The notes: generated by a model not told the origin, from the letters alone. Shown: positions 1 through 9,266, counted from the stretch's first letter. The stretch is 64,000 nt of DNA from Alteromonas marina (GCF_000808575.1 NZ_JWLW01000015.1:1-64000), one strand, 5' to 3'. Made by a program: numbers and translations.

Positions 1-63
1 ACTCTGCCTTCTTTGTTTTTATAACTGTACGTAGGAAGGTTTTTTCGCTTAATTGAAACTGCT

Positions 64-348
64 CTAGTCGGTAATAATATCAATAACTGAGATCAGCACA
101 TCTTCAGCAAAGGCTTCACCTACCGTTTTTTCATTATCGCGTCGTAGTTTATAGGTTTCTAAGCAAGCATTTAGCTGCTCATCGGCGGTGTACACCCCAT
201 GAACATCTGCGTTATTAGCTTGCTCAATACAGTGATCGGTTTGTCCTGTCGTGACGGTACTGCACCCGCTCGTTCCCAAGGTAATTCCAACCATAAAAGC
301 CGCAGGGGCGATCCAGTTTACGTGTTTAAATATTCTTTTGTGGTTCAA
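64..348 (-). CDS. Small putative lipoprotein, function unknown
   Basis: The 94-residue product has a basic start, a hydrophobic stretch at about residues 12-28 and a lipobox-like LGTSGC ending near residue 29. It is therefore probably a lipid-anchored periplasmic protein with a mature part of about 65 residues containing two further cysteines. I do not recognise a family. The start is a TTG codon, with an AAGGA ribosome site about 10 nt upstream that lies inside the end of the preceding gene. It sits 6 nt downstream of the secreted esterase gene on the same strand, so the two are very likely co-transcribed. Confidence 0.6.
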   Translation of the reverse strand: MNHKRIFKHVNWIAPAAFMVGITLGTSGCSTVTTGQTDHCIEQANNADVHGVYTADEQLNACLETYKLRRDNEKTVGEAFAEDVLISVIDIITD

Positions 349-354
349 GATAAC

Positions 355-1536
355 TTAATCCTTCAATAAAGACTGCAAGCGTTTTTGTCTATTAACATAG
401 ACCTGATGGCCATCGTGCTCAGACGTAGAAAGTGCTAAAGCTTGGTTCACGCTTTCCAGCGCTTTTTTGTACTCGCCCATCTGCTCATAACCATAAGCTA
501 AGCCATTATATGCGTCTGGCGTTTGAGGATACTCAGCAATATCGTATTTAAACAAGGCGATGGCTTTGTCGTAGTTTTGTTTACCCACATAGTGATAACC
601 TAACTCGCGAATAACCCATTCCGGCGCGTCGAGTTTCTCGCCTCGCTGCTTTGAAACACGGGCGTAATAATCTTTAATACTTTTAATATCTCCACTGAAC
701 TGCTGCGGCCTTAAATAAGCTGATAAGAACAAATGATGGTAAGCGCTGAAAGTTGACGCAGCTGAGACCAAATTGTGCGTAACCCCCTCGTAGGCTTCGT
801 TCTCCCATCTTAATCCGGCAGGTTGATTTGCCCGCATTCCAGAAATCATATCGTTGTAATACGGGCGCATGGGCGCGCCTTCATTGCCGATAGACGTGTA
901 AATGAAGTGGTCTAAATGATTGGCAGATTTTAAGAATGCAACCGTACTTTTTGCAGATGCGCCATAGTTCCACCACACCGCAGCACTGTAAGTCAGCGCG
1001 GCGTTAAAAAGCTCAGGCTTCTGGGTAAGTGCGTACAGCGCGAATACACCTCCGGCTGATGCACCCTCAATCACTCGAAAGTCATGCACGCGATATTTCT
1101 TCTCTACCATTGGCATAAGCTCAGTGGTTATAAAGGAAAGAAAGTTTGCACCGCCACCGCCGTAGCCTACAGGCCCGTTTGGATCTTCATTTGCTGTGGG
1201 ATATAGATCGCGAAGTCGGTCGGTATTTTCAATGGCGACTATAATGACTTCAGGTGCAGCATTCTGAGATTGAAGCGATTCTAGTACTGCATTCATCATA
1301 GTAAGGTTTCCCGCACCATCTAGACGATAAATAACGGGGTATTTCTTGTCGGGGTTTTCGGCATAACCTTTTGGAAGCTGAACGACCACTTCTCGTTGCT
1401 CGTTTAGCACTTTAGATTTGAGTTTCTCTACCTTCAATTCGTAACGCTGGCTGTCGCTGTCTGTTTCGCTGTTAGCCGAAAGGCTCGTGAAAGCAAGAAA
1501 TAGCAGGGCAATTATAATATGTATTTGTGACTTCAA
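355..1536 (-). CDS. Secreted alpha/beta-hydrolase esterase with C-terminal TPRs
   Basis: The 393-residue protein begins with a signal peptide (about residues 1-21). It then has an esterase domain of the Esterase D / IroE / Fes type: the strand leading to VIYRLDG, the nucleophile elbow GASAGG with Ser160, and a plausible catalytic His254 in GVTH. Residues about 310-375 form two TPR-like helical pairs, which are common in marine relatives of this esterase family. The substrate cannot be told; IroE-like enzymes hydrolyse siderophore or other secreted esters in the periplasm. The start is TTG with AAGGA 7 nt upstream, and no ATG is nearby. It leads a two-gene unit with the small lipoprotein. Confidence 0.8.
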   Translation of the reverse strand: MKSQIHIIIALLFLAFTSLSANSETDSDSQRYELKVEKLKSKVLNEQREVVVQLPKGYAENPDKKYPVIYRLDGAGNLTMMNAVLESLQSQNAAPEVIIVAIENTDRLRDLYPTANEDPNGPVGYGGGGANFLSFITTELMPMVEKKYRVHDFRVIEGASAGGVFALYALTQKPELFNAALTYSAAVWWNYGASAKSTVAFLKSANHLDHFIYTSIGNEGAPMRPYYNDMISGMRANQPAGLRWENEAYEGVTHNLVSAASTFSAYHHLFLSAYLRPQQFSGDIKSIKDYYARVSKQRGEKLDAPEWVIRELGYHYVGKQNYDKAIALFKYDIAEYPQTPDAYNGLAYGYEQMGEYKKALESVNQALALSTSEHDGHQVYVNRQKRLQSLLKD

Positions 1537-1676
1537 ACTTAAATCCTTTTATAATACGCTTTGCTTTTCGCAGTAATACTATCTACTTGATTGGACCAAG
1601 CGAACTTTTATTATTATCTATTGTATAACAGAGGCTTATCCGGATTAATGACACTTTCAGTGCCACATTACTCTGT

Positions 1677-3380
1677 CTATTCCCCTTTAGCAATACAGGA
1701 ACTTTCTGTAGACATTTCTCCGCCCAAATGTTTAGTCAGCACAGCGTGTAGTTCCGTTTTATTGACTGGTTTTGTGAGATATCCATTCATCCCGGATGCT
1801 AACGCTTTATCTATTTCTTCGGCAACCACCGCAGCAGTGAACGCGATAATAGGAATAGTGATGTTAGCTTTTCGCAACGCCAAAGCGGCTTCAGAGCCGT
1901 TCATTTCAGGCATGTGTAAGTCCATCAATATAAGGTCGAAATGCTGCTTTAGTGCAATCTCTACTGCTTCTTTACCATTATTAGCAAGCGCAACTTTCAA
2001 CCCTGTATCTTCTAACAAGGATTTTGCTACGACCTGATTAATGTCATTATCTTCTGCCACCAAAATAGTAAGGTTTGAGAACGACGGTGTGCTTTCCTGT
2101 TCTTTAGCGCCAATTACACTACCTGCAATTTCAAACGGTAGCTCGAAATAAAATTCACTCCCCTGACCTACCACGCTTTTCAGATAAACCGTGCCGCCCA
2201 TAGCTTCAACCAAGCTTTTTACTATCTGTAAACCAAGTCCCGTTCCCCCGTGTATTCGATTAATGCTGCTGTTGGCTTGGGTAAATGCATCGAATACGCG
2301 CTCTTGTTTAGAAGCATCAATCCCGTCCCCCGTATCCTTAACTGAAAACCTGACAAATTGATGGGTCTTTGACGCTTCACCTTTCGATAGCCCTAAAGTG
2401 ACACTGCCCTGATGCGTAAACTTTATCGCGTTGCTCACTAGGTTGTTTAACACTTGAGAGAGGCGCGTTGCGTCCCCTACAACACAAGTATTTAATGCTT
2501 TATCTACTTCTATTCTCAGTGAAATACCTTTGTTCTGTGCCAATTGTGCATAAAACGCCACGCAATCTTTAGCAGTACTTTTTAGATCAAAGGGAATGAT
2601 CTCCAGCGCAAGTTTTCCCGCATTCAGTTTGGAGAGATCTAATATGTCGTTCAAAATGCGGTTTAGCGAGAGTCCTGAACGCTGAATCTTCTCTAGGTTA
2701 GGCCGTGCACTTTCCGAAATATCATGAGAAAGCACTACATCGGTCAATCCCAAAATACCGTTTAATGGCGTGCGTATCTCGTGTGACATAGTGGCAAGGA
2801 ATCGTGATTGTGCAGCCGACGCTTGCTTTTCGCTCGCAAGTGCCCTGTTTAGTTCAAGAGTTTTGTTTTTACTCTCTACAAGGGCTTTCTCTAATTGGCT
2901 AGCTAGAGCATAGATAAGAAGGGACACAACAAGGTTGGTCACACAAAGCCTCAGCCAAAGGCCCTTGTCATAATCCCCTTCGTAAAGCGGCACAAGAAAA
3001 GTACAGCACGCGAGTACTACCATTGCACTTATTCGCCAACCATTAGAAAGCAGTAAAATGGGGAAAATAGTAGCAATTGGAACTAAGGTTGCAGGCATGA
3101 GACCATTGCTTATTACAAGGTAAGGCGCGACGGGAATGGTGAGTATTGCCCACAATTTCGCCAAAGGTTCTTTGTAGTTAGAAAAGATAATTCCCGCTAC
3201 CGAAATTGCACACCAAGACAGGCCGAAAAATACTGCCACATACACATTTTGGGGTTGGGCTATGACGATTACCGCTAAGATGAGTAAAGAAAAAACCAGC
3301 AGAATTTTGAAACCAGCTTTTTGCAAGGCCGATGTGACTTCGCCAAATGATTCAGGTGCTGTGGTGTACTGCTGCGACAT
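1677..3380 (-). CDS. Membrane-bound hybrid sensor histidine kinase (orphan)
   Basis: The 567-residue protein has five or six predicted membrane helices in residues 25-160 and no clear periplasmic sensor domain. A short coiled coil leads to a HisKA domain with His200 in SHEIRTPLNG. The HATPase_c domain carries the N box around NLVSNAIKF and the G box GGTGLGLQIV. A C-terminal receiver domain spans about residues 437-550, with phospho-acceptor Asp487 in LILMDLHMP and a conserved Lys in LTKPVNK. No response regulator or output gene adjoins it, so the receiver probably passes phosphate to an Hpt protein encoded elsewhere. Start is ATG. The ligand is unknown; membrane-integrated sensors of this shape often read quinone, light or envelope state. 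Confidence 0.88.
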   Translation of the reverse strand: MSQQYTTAPESFGEVTSALQKAGFKILLVFSLLILAVIVIAQPQNVYVAVFFGLSWCAISVAGIIFSNYKEPLAKLWAILTIPVAPYLVISNGLMPATLVPIATIFPILLLSNGWRISAMVVLACCTFLVPLYEGDYDKGLWLRLCVTNLVVSLLIYALASQLEKALVESKNKTLELNRALASEKQASAAQSRFLATMSHEIRTPLNGILGLTDVVLSHDISESARPNLEKIQRSGLSLNRILNDILDLSKLNAGKLALEIIPFDLKSTAKDCVAFYAQLAQNKGISLRIEVDKALNTCVVGDATRLSQVLNNLVSNAIKFTHQGSVTLGLSKGEASKTHQFVRFSVKDTGDGIDASKQERVFDAFTQANSSINRIHGGTGLGLQIVKSLVEAMGGTVYLKSVVGQGSEFYFELPFEIAGSVIGAKEQESTPSFSNLTILVAEDNDINQVVAKSLLEDTGLKVALANNGKEAVEIALKQHFDLILMDLHMPEMNGSEAALALRKANITIPIIAFTAAVVAEEIDKALASGMNGYLTKPVNKTELHAVLTKHLGGEMSTESSCIAKGE

Positions 3381-3446
3381 TCGCGCCCTAAAGATCAGTA
3401 AACAATTGATAAAACAGTATAAGTACTAAACAGCGATTTTGCATAA

Positions 3447-3486
3447 CAATAATAGGGTCAGGGTCATGATTCTGCCCCTATTATTG
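3447..3486. repeat. REP-like inverted repeat upstream of the nucleosidase gene
   Basis: Two 15-nt arms (3447-3461 and 3472-3486) are complementary with a single mismatch and enclose a 10-nt loop. The arm core GGGTCAG and its partner CTGCCCC resemble the GGGGTCAGAGTAC units found after the nucleosidase gene at 4629-4761. A strong hairpin of this kind can be a REP-type element or a transcription terminator. No T-tract follows it on either strand, which favours the repeat reading. Confidence 0.6.
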
Positions 3487-3616
3487 GCCCGAACCTTGCG
3501 AATATATTAAATATTATTGCAGCTAGGCTTGCCTATAGGACGCCAAGGCTCTTAGACTCGTTCTTTTTTCATTGTCCGCACCTGTTTGGTGCATAAATAG
3601 ATTAAATAAGGTCACT

Positions 3617-4621
3617 ATGCGCTTAAGTAGTTTTGTTTTATTCGTGTGTATATCGTTTTCGTGTCTCGCCAAAGACGATAGCATCCAATATGGTCCAAAA
3701 GATTTTTCCAATGTTGTAAATAAATGGACAGCCGTGGTTGCTGCTTATGAGCCAGAAATTGAAGCCATTGACGCCGCATTTGCAACTATGGACGACGCTC
3801 AAATTACGCAAACAGTTTATATTAAAGGGGTTAAGTATCAGTTAGGCACTTATAAAGGTGAGCCCATTGTTGTATTTAGCACGGGCGTCAGCATTACCAA
3901 CGCAGCAATGACCGTACAGATGGCACTGGATTATTTCCCTATTGATAAGCTGGTTATGATGGGTATTGCTGGGGCCATAAACCCCAAATACACACCTGGC
4001 GATATCGCAGTACCTGAACGTTGGTATTTTCACGACGAGTCAGTCTATATCAACCCGAAAAAAGATGACGCCAGCGCCTACGAGCTTCCAGACTATTACG
4101 CTAAACAGCTTGAGTATTACAAAGCACGACGCGATACAGATAAGCACGCACCCAACTACAAAAACATTGGTTTTATTCATCCTACCGAGGTGGCAGTAGT
4201 TAAAGAGGGTTGGGACACTCGCAGAAGAATGCCCTATTTTACTGCCGACAAAACGTTATTGGAAATGGCAAAACGCGCGCTCACAAAGATCCCACCTATC
4301 ACGATGCCGTCAGGTAAAGAAATTTTGGTAGACATCGGCGGTAACGGTGTTACAGGCTCAGTATTCGTAGACAACGCTAAATACCGCGAGTGGCTGCGCG
4401 ACGTCTACACCGCTGATGTAGCAGAAATGGAATCAGCAACCGTCGCACAGGTGAGTTTTGTTAACGACGTAGATTGGTTAATTATCCGCTCAATTAGCGA
4501 CTTAGCGGGCGGTCAGCACGGTAAAAATGTGGAGAATGTATTTGACGCAATAGCTTCTGGCACCGGCACCAACCTGCTACTTGGCATACTCGACGAACTC
4601 GTAGCAACCGACCCCAAATAA
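3617..4621 (+). CDS. Secreted purine nucleoside phosphorylase / nucleosidase-like protein
   Basis: The product is a PNP/UDP phosphorylase (MTA/SAH nucleosidase fold) protein of 334 residues. Visible family features are the phosphate/ribose loop region STGVSITNAAM, the strand VMMGIAGAINP followed by PGDIAVPERW, the nucleoside-binding EMESAT motif and the catalytic-type SDLAGG near the C-terminus. Unlike the cytosolic enzymes it starts with a signal peptide (MRLSSFVLFV...SCLA), so it probably acts on nucleosides in the periplasm. I chose the ATG at 3617 because the signal peptide begins there. The gene stands alone, flanked on both sides by related inverted repeats. Whether it is a phosphorylase or a hydrolase cannot be decided from sequence alone. 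Confidence 0.8.
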   Translation: MRLSSFVLFVCISFSCLAKDDSIQYGPKDFSNVVNKWTAVVAAYEPEIEAIDAAFATMDDAQITQTVYIKGVKYQLGTYKGEPIVVFSTGVSITNAAMTVQMALDYFPIDKLVMMGIAGAINPKYTPGDIAVPERWYFHDESVYINPKKDDASAYELPDYYAKQLEYYKARRDTDKHAPNYKNIGFIHPTEVAVVKEGWDTRRRMPYFTADKTLLEMAKRALTKIPPITMPSGKEILVDIGGNGVTGSVFVDNAKYREWLRDVYTADVAEMESATVAQVSFVNDVDWLIIRSISDLAGGQHGKNVENVFDAIASGTGTNLLLGILDELVATDPK

Positions 4622-4628
4622 CAAATAA

Positions 4629-4761
4629 GTGGGGTCAGAGTACATTTCTTCGAGTCAATGAGTAAATAGGGTCAGAGTACATTTTTCGGCTATTAAGCAG
4701 AGTAGGTTTCAAAGAAATGTACTCTGCCCCCAATCTTCCTAGTTAATGTACTCTGACCCCA
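4629..4761. repeat. Cluster of four REP-like units, two direct and two inverted
   Basis: The unit GGGTCAGAGTACATTT occurs at 4631-4647 and 4669-4684. Its reverse complement occurs at 4714-4731 (with CTGCCCC instead of CTGACCC) and 4745-4760. The copies can pair as nested hairpins of about 130 nt. This head-to-head arrangement resembles the REP/BIME elements mobilised by REP-associated tyrosine transposases in gammaproteobacteria, but no such transposase gene lies in this window. The cluster follows directly on the nucleosidase stop codon. Confidence 0.72.
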
Positions 4762-4774
4762 TTATTTCAGGTAT

Positions 4775-4806
4775 AAAAAAGCCCCAACCTAGGTTGGGGC
4801 TTTTTA
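4775..4806. terminator. Bidirectional rho-independent terminator (acnB end)
   Basis: The perfect palindrome at 4781-4800 (GCCCCAACCT and its complement) is flanked by A6 on the left and T5 on the right. It can therefore end transcripts from either direction. It lies 22 nt beyond the acnB stop codon. Confidence 0.92.
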
Positions 4807-4828
4807 ATGTTTATTTGGCGTTAAATGC

Positions 4829-7639
4829 TTAAACGCGCTTAACAGCTACGTCCGCTTCGAACTTAGGCTTAACTGCCAAGTCTTCTGAAGGTGGGGCAAA
4901 CTTAGTTAGATCAATGCCTGCAACGGCTTGCTTGTACTCTTCAGTTGTTGGGAAACGACCAAGCACGGTTGAAAGTACTACTAGCGGCGTAGAGCCTAGT
5001 AGTGATTCACCTTTCTTCTCAGCAGAGTCAGCAACAACACGGCCTTGGAAAAGACGTGTAGACGTTGCAATAACTGTATCGCCTGGCTCCGCTTTTTCTT
5101 GGTTACCCATACATAGGTTACATCCAGGGCGCTCTAGGTAAAGAATGTTGTCGTACTTAGTACGCGCCGCTTCTTTAGGCTTAGCGTCGTCAAATTCAAA
5201 ACCTGCGTACTTCTGAAGGATTTCCCAATCGCCTTCTGCTTTAAGCTCATCAACGATGTTGTATGTAGGTGGCGCAACAACTAGCGGCGCTTTGAACTCT
5301 ACAGAGCCGTTAAGCTTCTCTAGGTTACGCAGCATTTGTGCGATAATTTGCATGTCGCCTTTGTGCACCATACAAGAACCTACGAAACCTAGGTCTACTG
5401 GCTTACCATCGTAGTAAGAAACCGGACGGATCACATCGTGGGTATAACGCTTAGATACGTCTTCGTTATTTACGTCTGGGTCAGCAATCATTGGCTCATC
5501 GATTTGGTCTAGGTCGATAACCACTTCTGCGTAGTACTTAGCGTTGTCATCTGGAGCAAGCGCTGGCTCTTCACCAGACTTGATTTCAGCAATACGCTTG
5601 TCAGCAAGGTCAAGTAGACCTTGAAGCATTTTCGCTTCGTTGTCCATGCCCTTGTCGATCATAATTTGGATACGGCTCTTAGCAAGCTCAAGTGACGCAA
5701 TCATAGTCTCATCGTTAGAGATACAGATAGACGCTTTCGCTTTCATTTCCGCAGACCAGTCGGTAAAGGTAAACGCTTGGTCAGCTAGCAATGTACCAAT
5801 TTGTACTTCGATAACACGGCCTTGGAACACGTTCTCGCCAGAGAATTGCTTAAGCATTTGTGCTTGAGTAGCATGAACCACATCACGGAAGTCCATGTGC
5901 TCTTTCATTTTACCTTTAAAGGTAACTTTCACAGACTCTGGAATTGGCATTGCCGCTTCACCTGTCGCAAGCGCTAGCGCTACCGTACCTGAGTCAGCAC
6001 CGAATGCTACTCCTTTTGACATACGCGTGTGCGAGTCACCACCAATGATGATGGCACGGTCGTCTACCGTGATGTCGTTAAGCACTTTGTGGATAACGTC
6101 AGTCATTGAGTGGTAAACGCCTTTAGGATCACGTGCTGTGATTACGCCAAAGTTGTTCATGAATGACATTAGCTTAGGAATGTTAGCCTGTGCTTTCTTA
6201 TCCCATACAGATGCCGTGTGACAACCCGACTGGTAAGCACCATCAACTGTTGGAGAAATTGTTGAAGCCGCCATAGACTCTAGCTCTTGGCAAGTCATTG
6301 GGCCGGTAGTGTCCTGAGAACCTACAATGTTAACTTTAACGCGAACGTCAGAACCAGCGTGAAGCGGTGCATCTGAGTTTACGCCTACTGCATTACGGTT
6401 AAAGATTTTCTCAACAGCAGTAAGGCCTTGACCTTCGTGTGATACTTCTTTTGAAGGTGCGTAAACGGCTGGCGCTTTAACGCCTAATGTACGCGCTGCG
6501 AAAGACTGAAGCTGCTTACCGAATACTACAGCGTAAGAACCACCCGCTTTCATGAACTCCATTTTCTGAGGAGTAAATGAGGCAGATACGTCAGCTAGCT
6601 CTTCTGAACCATTGAAAAGCTTCTTCGCTTTGGTATCGATAGTAAGTACCGTACCTGTTGCAACAGAGTAAGCTTCTTCTAGCACTGGGTCGCCGTTTGC
6701 ATCGCGAACGACTTCGCCGTTCTCGTCTGTTTTCTTAACCCAGTTTTTAAGGTCAAGACCAATACCACCGGTTACATCTACGGTAGTAAGGAAGATGGGT
6801 GCGATACCGTTAGTACCAGCAACAATTGGCGCTTTGTTTACAAACGGAATGTAAGGGCTTGTTGGCTCACCAGCCCAAAGTGCAACGTTGTTCACACCAG
6901 ACATACGTGAAGAACCTACACCCATTGTGCCTTTTTCAGCAATAAGCATAACTTTTGCGTTAGGGTGCTTTTTACCTAGCTCAACAATTTCCTGCTGCGC
7001 TTCAGGAGAAATCATGCACTGGCCGTGAAGTTCACGGTCTGCACGAGAGTGCGCTTGGTTACCTGGAGAAAGAAGGTCAGTTGAGATATCACCTTCAGCG
7101 GCAATGTAAGTTACAACTTCAATCTTTTCTGGAACGTCAGGAAGCTTTGTAAAGAATTCAGCTTTTGCGTAGCTTTCTAGTACGTCTTTAGCAATGGCGT
7201 TACCCGCTTTAAATGCTGTTTCAAGACGCTCAGTATCGGCTTCGTATAGGTAAACCTGAGTCTTCAACACTTCGCCTGCAGGCTTGGCAACTGCTTCATC
7301 ATCAGAAAGTGCAAGGTCTAGAAGTACTTCTACAGACGGACCACCTTTCATGTGTGAAAGTAGCTCAAGTGCAAACTCTGGCGTGATTTCTTCTACTTTT
7401 TCTTCGCCAAGTACAATTTCTTTCAAAAATTGTGCTTTAACACCAGCAGCAGGCGTAGTTCCTGGCAAAGTGTTATAGATAAAGAATTTTAGAGAGTCTT
7501 CGCGGTGCTCGTTTGTTGTATCTTTAATTTGAGCAATAATTTCAGACAGCAGTTCTGCACTGTCAATTGGCTTAGGGTTAAGACCTAATTCCGTTTTACG
7601 GGTTTCGATCTCTGCCAGATATTCTGAATACAAACTCAT
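4829..7639 (-). CDS. acnB: Aconitate hydratase B, long form
   Basis: Aconitase B interconverts citrate and isocitrate in the TCA cycle and can also act as a 2-methylisocitrate dehydratase. The 936-residue product shows the N-terminal HEAT-like helical region (about 1-160), the swivel domain with GTMGVGSSR, and the catalytic core with GGDSHTR. The [4Fe-4S] ligands are Cys756 (GSCMVHKGD), Cys840 and Cys843 (PGCNLCMGNQ). Escherichia coli AcnB is about 865 residues and, as I remember it, differs around the last two cysteines; this protein looks like the longer type known from Bacteroidetes and some marine gammaproteobacteria. Start is ATG with a GAGAG ribosome site. It is monocistronic, with its own terminator. 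Confidence 0.95.
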   Translation of the reverse strand: MSLYSEYLAEIETRKTELGLNPKPIDSAELLSEIIAQIKDTTNEHREDSLKFFIYNTLPGTTPAAGVKAQFLKEIVLGEEKVEEITPEFALELLSHMKGGPSVEVLLDLALSDDEAVAKPAGEVLKTQVYLYEADTERLETAFKAGNAIAKDVLESYAKAEFFTKLPDVPEKIEVVTYIAAEGDISTDLLSPGNQAHSRADRELHGQCMISPEAQQEIVELGKKHPNAKVMLIAEKGTMGVGSSRMSGVNNVALWAGEPTSPYIPFVNKAPIVAGTNGIAPIFLTTVDVTGGIGLDLKNWVKKTDENGEVVRDANGDPVLEEAYSVATGTVLTIDTKAKKLFNGSEELADVSASFTPQKMEFMKAGGSYAVVFGKQLQSFAARTLGVKAPAVYAPSKEVSHEGQGLTAVEKIFNRNAVGVNSDAPLHAGSDVRVKVNIVGSQDTTGPMTCQELESMAASTISPTVDGAYQSGCHTASVWDKKAQANIPKLMSFMNNFGVITARDPKGVYHSMTDVIHKVLNDITVDDRAIIIGGDSHTRMSKGVAFGADSGTVALALATGEAAMPIPESVKVTFKGKMKEHMDFRDVVHATQAQMLKQFSGENVFQGRVIEVQIGTLLADQAFTFTDWSAEMKAKASICISNDETMIASLELAKSRIQIMIDKGMDNEAKMLQGLLDLADKRIAEIKSGEEPALAPDDNAKYYAEVVIDLDQIDEPMIADPDVNNEDVSKRYTHDVIRPVSYYDGKPVDLGFVGSCMVHKGDMQIIAQMLRNLEKLNGSVEFKAPLVVAPPTYNIVDELKAEGDWEILQKYAGFEFDDAKPKEAARTKYDNILYLERPGCNLCMGNQEKAEPGDTVIATSTRLFQGRVVADSAEKKGESLLGSTPLVVLSTVLGRFPTTEEYKQAVAGIDLTKFAPPSEDLAVKPKFEADVAVKRV

Positions 7640-8030
7640 ATAGTTCTCTCGGTCTTAGTTTTACTTGGGCGTAGTGTTAAGTCGGTCTTAGCTATACGCA
7701 TATATAAATGAGGGATATTTTAACTGATTTTTAGCAGTTACGTAATGACTGAAAGTGATCAGTTGGCTATACAGCCGCTTAAACCAAAGCTGAATAAACA
7801 GCATAGAGCATAGGCGAAAAAAATGACATTTTGACCAAAATAAGCTTTAAGTATTAAATTCAGCCACTTACAGAAATATAGGCGGAGATAAAAAAGCATT
7901 TTTAATACGAATGGTTTGACCAATAAAGATAAATAATAGTGTTGCACTTATGACAAAGATTCATTCTATTTATGGTGCTACCAGTACAAATTACCATCAA
8001 CTTTGAAGCAAGATTTAAGTTTAATGGTTT
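7640..8030. promoter_or_regulatory. acnB upstream region with a 10-nt direct repeat
   Basis: This 391-nt AT-rich interval carries the acnB promoter region. The decamer TCGGTCTTAG occurs at 7649-7658 and again at 7682-7691, 33 nt apart, which is about three helical turns. That spacing suggests a possible regulator or ribosome-leader signal. The rest, about 7700-8030, is AT-rich and shows no credible gene, RNA or terminator. A 62-codon frame inside it was rejected. Confidence 0.4.
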
Positions 8031-9266
8031 TTATTGTGCTATTTTCTGTTTAGGTGAAACTTTTACCACCTTGGCATTCTCACCGTCTGTCAGAAGAATT
8101 AAGTTACCTTGGTGATCAACCGCTATATCTCTCAACCGCATTTCTAGTTCGTCAAAAACCTTCGTAGAAACATACTTACTCGAAGTTTTATTGACCGCAT
8201 ATAAGGCTTTAGCTTTCAAACTGGTAACAAGCAAGGTGTCGGTCAACATTGGATATTGATCATGTGAGTAGTAAATCATAGATGATGGCGCGATGGATGG
8301 CGTCCAATCCACAATGGGGTCTGTCATGCCAGGATAGGTTGAAAAAGGTGATATTCTGGCGCCTGAATAGTCTTTTCCTAAGGTGACGACAGGCCAACCA
8401 TAGTTCGCCCCCTTTTGAAGCAGGTTCACTTCGTCGCCGCCGTCTGGACCGTGCTCATGCAAAAATACTTGTCCTTGTGGCCCTTTAACCAAACCTTGCG
8501 GATTGCGATGTCCCGACGTATATACGTAGGGGCTATCAGGATATGTAGGATTCACTAGCGGCTCGCCGTTTATGTTGAAGCCCAGTACCTTTCCCAATTG
8601 TGAATTAACAACCTGTGCTTGCTCGCGATAATCAAACCCGTCACCGGTAGTGACTAGAAAGCTCGGAGCTTGACTTGCGTCACTACTTTCCAACTGAAGA
8701 AGCTTCCCGCCATAGTGTACAGGCGTATCTTTCGTTTGCGCCACTTCAATTACGGGTTCAATGTTACTAATGCCTGAAGTGAAAGAAAGCTCACCTTTTA
8801 CTACAGCAAGACGGTTAGCATCATCACTCCCCTTAGAGTAACTAAGTAATACAGCGGGATTCGCGGGGAATTCAGAAGGGATAAGAATGTCTAGCACGCC
8901 TCCCTGTCCTTTTGTATACAAGTCATTAAGCGCTAAAGAAAATCTAGATATTTTTCCACTGTCATCAAGAATAACGAGTTCACCATCTCTTGTTATTACC
9001 AATATATGCGTGGTTGCTTTCTCTTGGTCTATAAGGGTTGTTAACGCCTTCGGGTACGCTAAAGAGGTGACCAAATCTTCTGTCATTACATTATTAGCAA
9101 AGCTTTCTATCGCTGGCGATACAATCTTCAACACTGCATGGTTATCAATCTTAGAGTTAGGTTTAACAGAGTTGTCAGAAACCAGACTTAAGGCAAGAGC
9201 TTGCGTAAATGCCCCGCTAACAAACGCGAAAGCCAATAAACCTCTTATCATACGCCCTGATTTCAT
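8031..9266 (-). CDS. Periplasmic PQQ-dependent aldose (GSDH-family) dehydrogenase
   Basis: The 411-residue protein has a signal peptide (about 1-25, cut after ALA) and a six-bladed beta-propeller of the glucose/sorbosone dehydrogenase family, to which E. coli YliI belongs. The family signature is clear: GHRNPQG, then HEHGPDGGDEVNLL and GANYGWPVV. These enzymes oxidise aldoses at C1 in the periplasm using pyrroloquinoline quinone, passing electrons to the respiratory chain. PQQ synthesis genes are not in the window. It is a single gene transcribed divergently from the membrane protein at 9413. The exact sugar cannot be inferred. Confidence 0.85.
   Translation of the reverse strand: MKSGRMIRGLLAFAFVSGAFTQALALSLVSDNSVKPNSKIDNHAVLKIVSPAIESFANNVMTEDLVTSLAYPKALTTLIDQEKATTHILVITRDGELVILDDSGKISRFSLALNDLYTKGQGGVLDILIPSEFPANPAVLLSYSKGSDDANRLAVVKGELSFTSGISNIEPVIEVAQTKDTPVHYGGKLLQLESSDASQAPSFLVTTGDGFDYREQAQVVNSQLGKVLGFNINGEPLVNPTYPDSPYVYTSGHRNPQGLVKGPQGQVFLHEHGPDGGDEVNLLQKGANYGWPVVTLGKDYSGARISPFSTYPGMTDPIVDWTPSIAPSSMIYYSHDQYPMLTDTLLVTSLKAKALYAVNKTSSKYVSTKVFDELEMRLRDIAVDHQGNLILLTDGENAKVVKVSPKQKIAQ

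Noticed and set aside
1..63. Sequence at the left edge
   Set aside because: Only the end of the intergenic region after the small lipoprotein; no feature can be supported.
1591..2037. 148-codon plus-strand frame
   Set aside because: It lies antisense to the hybrid kinase and shares its codon pattern in a shifted frame; no family features.
7759..7947. 62-codon hydrophobic minus-strand frame in the acnB upstream region
   Set aside because: No ribosome site, very AT-rich, and only low-complexity hydrophobic residues; probably chance.
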